DNA of 64,000 nucleotides from NCBI RefSeq assembly GCF_000247695.1, contig NW_004624741.1, positions 32,726,455 to 32,790,454 on the forward strand, read 5' to 3'. The position numbers were made by a program, and so were the translations under genes. Shown piece by piece: positions 57,078 to 64,000 of the stretch (positions are counted from its first letter, which is position 1; each line of letters opens with the position of its first letter). The stretch is from Heterocephalus glaber. Lineage: Eukaryota; Chordata; Mammalia; Rodentia; Bathyergidae. The notes under the pieces were generated by a model, which was not told where the DNA came from, searched no databases, and saw nothing but the letters and a program-made list of their open reading frames with translations.

Positions 57078-59459
57078 CACTATACCAATAGAGCCAAGGA
57101 CAAAAACTATATGATCATCTCGATGCAGAAAAAGCATTCGATAAATCTCAACATGCATTTGTGATGAAAACCCTACAAAAATTAGCATAGATGGTCTCTA
57201 CCTCAATCTGATGAAAGCCATCCATGAAAAACCAATAGTGAATATCATACTAAATGTTCAAAAATTGAAATCCTTCACACTAAAATCAGAAACAAGACAA
57301 GGAGTCTCATTATCACCACTCCTGTTCAGTATAGTTTTGGAAACAGTAGCCACAGCAATTAGACAAGTGAATGAAATAAAAGGAAGAAAGAAAATGAAGA
57401 AGTCAAACTGTGATTACTTGTAGATGATATGATATTCTATATAGAAGACCACAAGAACTCCAGCAAAAGTCTTCTAGACTTAATAACAAAGTTCAGTAGA
57501 GTAGCTGGATACAAGGTCAACACAAAAAACAAAATAAATACCTTTTCTCTACATGAACAACAGACTCACTGAGACAGAAATAGGGAAAACAATTCCTTTC
57601 ACAATTGCATCCAAAAAACTGAAATACCTAGGAATTAACCTAATAAAAGAAATCAAAGACCTCTTTTCTGAAAACTATAGTACTCTGAAAAGAGAGATTG
57701 AAGATGATATCAGAAAATGGAACAACATTCCCTACTCCTGGGTAGGAAGGATCAACATAGTGAAAATGGCCATACTTCTAAAACTGCTATACAGTTTCAA
57801 TGCAATACCAGTTGAAATCCCAGTTGAAATCCCAGGAGCATACTTCACAGACCTTGAGAAAACAATCCAAAAATTCATTTGGAACAAAAAGAGACCCAGA
57901 GTAGCAAAAGCAATCCTAGGCAACAGAGACATGGCAGGGGTATCACAACACCCAAATTAAAACTATACTACAAAGCTACTGTGATAAAAACCTCATGGTA
58001 CTGGCAAAGAAACAGACCTGAGGGCCAGTGGAACAGATTAGAAGATGCAGAAACAATTCCAGACACACTCAGTCACCTCATCTTTGACAAAGGAGCCACA
58101 TGCCCCCACTGGAGGAAAGATAGCCTCTTTAATAAATGGTGCTGGAAAAATTGGATTTCAAATTGCCAAAGATTAGAATTAGACCTATATCACTCACCAT
58201 GTTCTCAACTAAAATAAAAATGGATTAAAGATCTAAATATTTAAATAGAAATTCTGAACTGGCTAGAACAGAGGTTTGGTAGATCTTTTGAAGACTTTGG
58301 CATAGGGAAAGATTTTATGAATAGAACCTCAGTTGCCCATGAACTGGCGTAACCAACAAGTGGGATGTTTTCTTACTAAAATGTTTTTGCACAGCAAGAG
58401 AAACCACCAGCATTGTGAAGAGACAATCCATAATGTGGGAAAAATTTTCACCTGCTATTCCTCAGACAAAAGTCTACTATCTAGAATCTATAAAGAACTT
58501 AAAAAAATCAGACCTACCAAATTTAAAGACCCAATCCAAAAATACACATCAGAAATGAGCACACATTTCTCACACAAAGAAGCAAAAATGGCAAATAAAC
58601 ATAAGAATAAATGTTCAACACCATTGGTCATTCGAGAGATGCAAATGAAAACAATGCTGAGATTCCTCTTCACTTTAGAAAGAATGGCTAGCATCATGAA
58701 ATCAACCAATAACAAATGCTGGTGGGGATGTGGGGAAAGAGGAACCCTGTTTCACTACTTGTGGGAGTGTAGACTGGTGCAACCTCTGTGGATATCATTA
58801 TGGAAGTACATCAAAGGACTAGGACTAGAAGTCCAATTTGACCCAGCCATTCTCCAGCTGGGTATCTTTCCCAAAGAATTAAAAGTATCCTACCACAGTG
58901 ATATATGTGCACCCATGTTCAAAGCAGCACAATTTTTAATAGCTAAAACTTGGAAGCAGCCCAATTGCCCATCAACTGGGGACTGGATAAAGAAAATGTG
59001 GGGCATTTTTTATAAAATGAAGGACTACTCAGCCATAAAAAATGAGAAATTAGAGACATTTTATATCTAAATGGATGCACATTGAAGCAATACTCTTAAG
59101 TGAAACAAATGGGACACACATGTATAAATACCAAATAGTTTCTCTAGTGTGAGTAACTGAAAGTGTAAATAAGGACTGAAAAGTATAATAGTGTGAAATA
59201 GTATGAAAATGGGCAAAGGGGAAGGGGGAAGTGGGAGCAGTAGGGGAAAGGAAAGAAGGGAATGGAATTAATATGAGAAAATGAAAAAATGGAAACAAAA
59301 TCTTTTTAAATATAGAGGGATGGCATGGTTGAAGGGAGGGCAGGGGAAGGGGGATAATGAAGAACCAAGAGAGATTATGTAAAGGTGCAAATTTCCAATG
59401 ATGAATCTCATTATATTGTATACCTAAAATGTACCAATAAAATAATTTAAAAAAAGAAG

Positions 59460-60190
59460 AGGAAAACACTCTTTAAAAGGCTGCTGAAGTAGCAGAAAGC
59501 TTGGCAGCTCACTCTTCAGATCATGATGTTCAGAGGCCTAAAATTACACAGTTCTCATATAGACCCTAAATGGGACACTGAAAATTCTACCCACAAGTTG
59601 AGGATAGGTCATTTGTATATTGTATTTTAGGAATAGGGGGCTGCCAGCTTAGGACTATTGGTTGTGGCAGGGTTAAAGAGATAATGTGAGAAAGACAGGA
59701 GACTCCTGCTCTATCCTAAAATCAACTGTCAGAAGCCTTCTGAATGTACACTAACACTGATCCAGATTTGGTAGAGGGTGAGTACTAATGGCCATACATT
59801 TTATAATCCAGTTTACTCTAGATAAGAGGAGGAAGCTATAAAAGCTTGCGACTGGATCTAAAAATCCACTGGCAACCTTGGTGGAGGAGAACTTCAGAGA
59901 TTATAACAACTGGGACCAGACAGAAGAGTCAAAGAAGAATAAGAAGTTTGAGAAAAAGTCAAAGATGTTGGCTTCTCTAATTCAAGTGCTACCTCAGGGT
60001 TTCTCACAAGGCCTCCCAAAAGTTTCTTTGCAAGAATTCATTAGAAACCATTGTGTAACTAATTCAAAGGAAAGTAATTTGAAACAAGAATGTCCAAACA
60101 AACTTGGAAGGATCAGACTTATTCTCCAGGAAAAGAGACAGGATCTCTGGACAGAGAAAGTCCAACTATCTCCCAGGCTCCAATGAGAAG
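59460..60190 (+). pseudogene. gag: Endogenous retrovirus gag, 3' part (capsid end and nucleocapsid)
   Basis: Continuation of the gag split by L1-d. Near 59,722-59,781 the plus strand reads a Leu-Ser-Glu-Ala-Phe, stop, Met-Tyr-Thr-Asn-Thr-Asp-Pro-Asp block, the C-terminal capsid region of class I retroviruses with one in-frame TGA. From 59,857 an open frame (to 60,186) gives the Val-Tyr/Asn-Asn-x-Asp-like and Lys-rich helix before nucleocapsid, and a zinc knuckle with exact C-x2-C-x4-H-x4-C spacing at about 60,050 in which the second Cys and the His are both Asn. A single knuckle is the gammaretroviral pattern. Degenerate and non-functional. Confidence 0.75.
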
Positions 60191-61985
60191 ACAGCACAAT
60201 CACTATGGAGGAGAATTGGATAACTTTTGGTGTGTAAGTAAAGAAAAATATCAATTTTTTGAACATTAAAACTTTTGTAACAAAAATCTGCCTAGAAATG
60301 TTTTCTTTAGTGTATGTAATTTATAGCTCTCCACATTCTATAGCTCTAACTTTGAGCACAATTACCTGGGTTCTAGCAATCAGTTGAAGGGGCACACAGA
60401 GGCACTTCAAGGTCTTGCTGGGAATGGTTGGCTTTGACTCCACCTAGAACCCTGGGTTTCTCTAATATTGAAGTCTTTTTGTTACCATTTTCAATCTGAA
60501 TATATATGATGACAGTGAAATTCATTACTCACAGGAGGTAATGTCTCCTGGCTCATATTCAGTTTCACAAGTACTCAGCTGCACTAGCACTGGAATGACC
60601 TAAGTGTCTGAGAGGACTGGCTACAACTGCCTACCTGGTATGAAAAGGTACCTGCTTGTCACTCAGGCAGTCTTTGCAAGTATACACTCCTCACTAGAGT
60701 CCAGCTTCCTCTGGTGCAAAAGGACATCAAAGATGACCAGAGGCTGATGCAGTAGTAGGCTATTGTTAGAAGCTATGTGCAGTTCAGGATTGCTTTTTTC
60801 TTGGTTAAAAATTCTACCTCAATGCAAAATGAACTTGTTTAAATGAAAAAGCTATAGGGTTGCATGAAACATTTTTATTTTGTTGAAATAAAAGTGAATC
60901 TGTCCAGTCTCAGTTTCCTGGGGAGCTTCATTTAGGGAAGAAACTGTGTGAGTAAAGAAAGGTGAATATTAAAGGAGAATATTTTTGGCCAAGAAAGAAT
61001 TTTCAAAGATGAGATTTCCCCAGAAGTTTAAAGTAAGTTGCAGATGATTGGCCAAGGGTGAATCTTATGCAAAGGAACTTGTATATATAATATTGGCTAT
61101 AACTTGCACTCAAAAGAGCATCATAAATAGTGGTGCCCAGAAGGTTATTAGCTATGGTAATGGACCAGTCTCTGGAGTAGTGTCCCACAGTGCTATAATC
61201 ATGATACCAGATGGGCTCAGACTGAGGGTTGTTTCAAGATCTCAGTGTTCCCATACGGCACTTGTTTTGATCCATTTCTACAGGGAGTCACTCTCAGATA
61301 TATCTGTGCTCCTTCACCAGTCTCATGGGATGTTTGTCTTTTAAGAATGGTGTTGGGAGGGCTTTCCAGACTCTGATAATATTCCAGCATGGATTTTGGA
61401 CTGTTAAGGATTAGTGCTGTAGAGTGAAGAGCTTACTAGATGTTTATATGAGGGTGGCTTTGGGTGTCTGGGGCAGCATTGAGGTAGTAGTGTTGGTGTG
61501 CACGTGTGCCCCACCTCAGTGCTAAGTGACCCCCTATGTTTTCTGTGTCTCTACCAGGCTTTTCAGTGGGATGTCAGTGGGAAAAGGAGGTGCTCAGGCA
61601 CATGTAGCATCCTGCTACAGCAAGTGCCGAGGCTTAGTAGATGCACAGAGTAGGAATATGTTGCAGGCTTCACCCTTAACTGGCCAAGGACCGAAATGAT
61701 TTGCCATTATATGGAGCTCAATTCCTGTGTCTATGCTTAACCAAAGAATTACTTGCTTCCATGAGATCATGCTGTTGGAAAGGAGAGCTCCCTCTCACAA
61801 CCAATGGAGATTTCTGACTCTCCAATTGGTGAGATTTTATATGGATGGAGCTTCTTACTCCTTTTTGTGTCATGGCCTTGTATGCTTGTGTGTGATCATG
61901 CAGTGGAGGTTTACACAATTCAGTAGTATAACTTCTCCCATCAGAATAAGGATGAAGAGGGTGTCTTTAATACACAACTCTTTCC
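60191..61985. other. Unassigned after the gag remnant
   Basis: If the provirus continued, protease-pol would be expected here, but I find no protease Asp-Thr-Gly, no RT Tyr-Val-Asp-Asp motif and no envelope landmark. Either deleted or beyond recognition. No other gene seen. Confidence 0.4.
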
Positions 61986-62299
61986 ATACATTGCTCTTCC
62001 AGACAAAAAATCAACGAAGAAACAGCAAAGTTGAGTTCCCCTATGAATTAAATACACTTAACAGACATCTACAGAACATTTCATGACAACTGAAGGGTAT
62101 GTATTCTTTTTCTTATCAGTAGAAACAAATGTATAATAGATTGAATTTTAGGGCATGAAGTAAGTATTTATACAAAAATTTGAAAGAACTTGTTGGATCT
62201 TATCAGAACATAATGGAATAAAATTAGAAATCAATTGCAAGACAGCCTGTGGAAATATACAATCCATTATTTTGTAGAGATTGAAAAATCCAATTCTTT

Positions 62300-62385
62300 T
62301 GTTGCTATTGGAATTCTGGGAATTGAACTCAGGGATTATTCATGGTAGGCAAGTGCTCTATCATTGAGCTACATCCCCAGATTTT
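62300..62385 (-). mobile_element. ID-type SINE in the old L1
   Basis: Antisense: GGAATTCTGGGAATTGAACT and CATTGAGCTACATCCCCAG. First of three short insertions side by side (SINE, L1 3' UTR scrap 62,430-62,575, B1). Confidence 0.8.
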
Positions 62386-62576
62386 TTGGCAACAGAATCA
62401 ATATTTTATTTCATTCTTTTTTATTTTTTCTTTGAAAAATTTTATCAGTACATGTTTGCAGTATATAATGTTTACTTTCCTTGTGTGGGGGTACATGTAT
62501 ATAACACATTTTAATTTCTTTTTTCATTCCTTTTCTCTACTGTGTTTCTTCTCTTCTCTCCCTAGCAATTTTAAGC

Positions 62577-62690
62577 TTTATTTTGACTCAAGGTCTTCTT
62601 AAGTTGTCCCAGTGGCCTCAAACTTGCTATTCTCCTGCCTCAGCCTTCTGAGTAGTTGGGATTATAGATATGCTCCACCACACCTGGCTT
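62577..62690 (-). mobile_element. B1-like SINE fragment
   Basis: Antisense 7SL-derived: TCCTGCCTCAGCCTTCTGAG, TAGTTGGGATTATAG, CCACCACACCTGGCTT. Confidence 0.88.
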
Positions 62691-64000
62691 GAATAATTCA
62701 TTTTTGAAAAAGCAATGTGTCACTGAAGAAATCAGAGAGATATTTAGAAAAATTCTGTAGTCAAAAGAAAATGGAGACAATCTTGCAGAACACATGGAAC
62801 ACAGTGAAAGAATTGTATGAAGGAAGTATAGCCATCAGTGTTTAAATTAGAAAACAAAGATATAAAATTAGTAAGCTAATGATATGTCTTAAGGCCTTAA
62901 CCAAACAAGGGCAAAGCAAACACCAAATCAGTAGAAAGCAAGAAATAATAAAGATCAGAGTAGAGCTAAATGACATAGAGACTAAGACAACAACACAAAG
63001 AATTAATGAAACAAAGTTCATTCTTTGAAAACATAGAGAAAACTAACAAAAAATTATGAAAACCAACCAAAGGAAAAAGGAGTCCAAGTAAACTTTGAAG
63101 TGAAAAGGTAAATATTGCAATAGACATACAGGAATTAAATGGATCATTAGGAAGTAATTTGAAAAATTATATGCCAATAAATTAGAAATTCTAGAAAATA
63201 TGAACTGATTCTTAGACACAATGATCTACCAAAAATGAACAAAGGGTTACCAAAAAAGTGAACATATCAAAAACAGGCAATGTGATAAAAGCAGTAACAG
63301 TTTCCTAGTAAAGAAAATGCCAGGACTAGAGAGATCCTCTCCACTGAATTTTACTAGGTCTTTAAAGGCTAAATACCTATAGTCCTCAAATGATTCCATG
63401 GAATAGTAAGGGAAGGGACATTTCAAGACATACTATGTGAAGCAAGCAATTGTTTTAATTTGCTACCAAAACCTGAAAAGGACACAACAACAACATCAAA
63501 AGAAAAATATAGGCCAATATCCTTCATGAACATAGATGGAAAGACCTTTCATAAAATACTTGCAAATAGAATTTGACATCATATAAAAGGATTATACACC
63601 ACAATCCAGTTGGCTTCATTCTAGGGATGCAAAGTTTCATCAAAATTCAATAAAAAATGTGATACACCATGAAAATAGGATCATAGCTAATAATCACTTT
63701 ATCATCTCAATAGATATCTGTTTTGAGTAAAATTTAATATTCTTAAAATCCTGAATAAAGTAGTTATAGAATGATCATATTTCCACAAAATAAAGGCTAT
63801 AATGACAAACCCATTGTGAACATCATAGTGAATGGGGAAAAACTGAAAATATTTGCTTAAAATTCTGGACATTACACAGCCGGTAATTCTTACCCCTCTT
63901 ATTCAATATTGTACTTGAAACTTTAGCTTAAGCAATTACACAGTAGAAAGAAATAAAAAGGATAAAAACAGGAAATGACAAATTATCTGTTTACAGATGC

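Larger units (their letters stand above)
55206..59070 (+). pseudogene. L1-d ORF2 remnant
   Basis: Endonuclease start SVITMNVNGLNSQIKKNRLA (55,220), DFKPTLIKRDKEGHYILVKG (55,440), RT region [15 protein letters not shown] at 56,630 and [23 protein letters not shown] at 56,820; the catalytic block reads V-D-D-M (57,420) so the first residue of (F/Y)ADD is altered. The thumb ([34 protein letters not shown]) is well kept at 57,735-57,930. The last 245 codons (58,333-59,070) are open, including a Cys-x3-Cys..His..Cys knuckle and WKQPNCPSTGDW. Two SINEs and several frameshifts make it dead. Confidence 0.9.
54051..59459 (+). mobile_element. Near-full-length L1, element L1-d, inside the ERV gag
   Basis: Plus-strand L1 bounded by the perfect 14-bp repeat AGGAAAACACTCTT (54,037-54,050 and 59,460-59,473). 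It has a short 5' UTR remnant with a (CA)n run, ORF1 from 54,215, ORF2 55,206-59,070, a 3' UTR and the terminus ACCAATAAAATAATTTAAAA at 59,455. Carries two ID SINEs. Same subfamily as L1-a. Confidence 0.93.
61990..64000 (+). mobile_element. Old plus-strand L1 running off the window
   Basis: Degraded ORF2: end of the endonuclease (a Leu-Thr-Asp-Ile-Tyr-Arg-Thr-Phe block at 62,050, Asn-Lys-Ile-Arg-Asn-Gln at 62,215), then after a SINE cluster the linker (62,770-63,060) and RT sequence (AGGCCAATATCCTTCATGAA at 63,511, GAACATCATAGTGAATGGGG at 63,817). The element continues beyond 64,000. No frame is intact. Confidence 0.8.

Noticed and set aside
58333..59070. Longest open frame of the window (245 codons)
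   Set aside because: It is the C-terminal part of L1-d ORF2, with the standard Cys knuckle and terminal block, and not an independent gene.
61808..61918. Phe-Tyr-x-Asp-Gly-Ala-Ser reading at about 61,830 resembling the start of a retroviral RNase H
   Set aside because: Only a few residues match, the later acidic residues of RNase H are not found and no RT motif precedes it, so I treat it as chance and do not extend the provirus to pol.
1..64000. CRISPR arrays, operons, tRNA or rRNA genes
   Set aside because: The window is mammalian. tRNA-like A and B boxes occur only inside SINEs with A tails and target duplications, so they are not tRNA genes.

Overview
This is a mammalian, almost certainly rodent, genomic window from an olfactory-receptor (OR) neighbourhood. 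Evidence for a rodent: several L1 subfamilies covering roughly half the sequence, short tRNA-derived ID-type SINEs with A/B boxes and a tail after GGTACC, and B1-like 7SL SINE fragments. The ID sequence (CAAGGTCCTGAGTTCGATCC..GGTACC-An type) does not look murid; a castorimorph or sciurid-type rodent is my guess, not a demonstration. I found no intact protein-coding gene.

Layout. (1) 1-9,560, duplicon A: family-2-like OR pseudogene on the minus strand (949-1,894), a 2.67-kb hAT DNA transposon (2,051-4,715), then unique-looking sequence holding a candidate noncoding OR exon near 8,093. (2) 9,976-18,880, stacked L1s, including a near-full-length minus-strand L1 (10,570-16,606) with a 41-bp tandem repeat at its 5' end and a probable solo LTR inside it. 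(3) 18,897-21,504, mostly unassigned. (4) 21,520-28,258, a full-length minus-strand L1 bounded by a perfect 15-bp target-site duplication, with two ~118-bp promoter-type monomers. (5) 28,341-29,470, microsatellites and a fragment (D) homologous to duplicons A and B. (6) 29,485-36,280, an older L1 carrying a twin-primed younger L1, then L1 scraps. (7) 36,286-40,440, duplicon B with the second OR pseudogene, a 100-N assembly gap and the same candidate exon. (8) 40,915-45,190, more L1 fragments. (9) 45,312-52,690, duplicon C with the third OR pseudogene, a second copy of the hAT element, and a short inverted piece. (10) 53,290-60,190, an endogenous retrovirus gag (class I, gamma-like) split in two by a 5.4-kb L1. 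(11) 61,990-64,000, an old plus-strand L1 running off the window.

How it fits together. A, B and C are tandem copies of one ancestral OR unit: coding exon with a splice acceptor just upstream of the ATG, an intron that contained an hAT element, and an upstream noncoding exon ending in a GTGAGT donor. After duplication each copy decayed differently: A by two nonsense changes and loss of the conserved extracellular cysteine, B by start loss, frameshift, nonsense and a deletion that removed all but about 24 bp of the hAT, C by many lesions plus an inversion. SINE empty sites between copies date several insertions to after the duplication. All homology calls are by eye; no alignment or database search was run.
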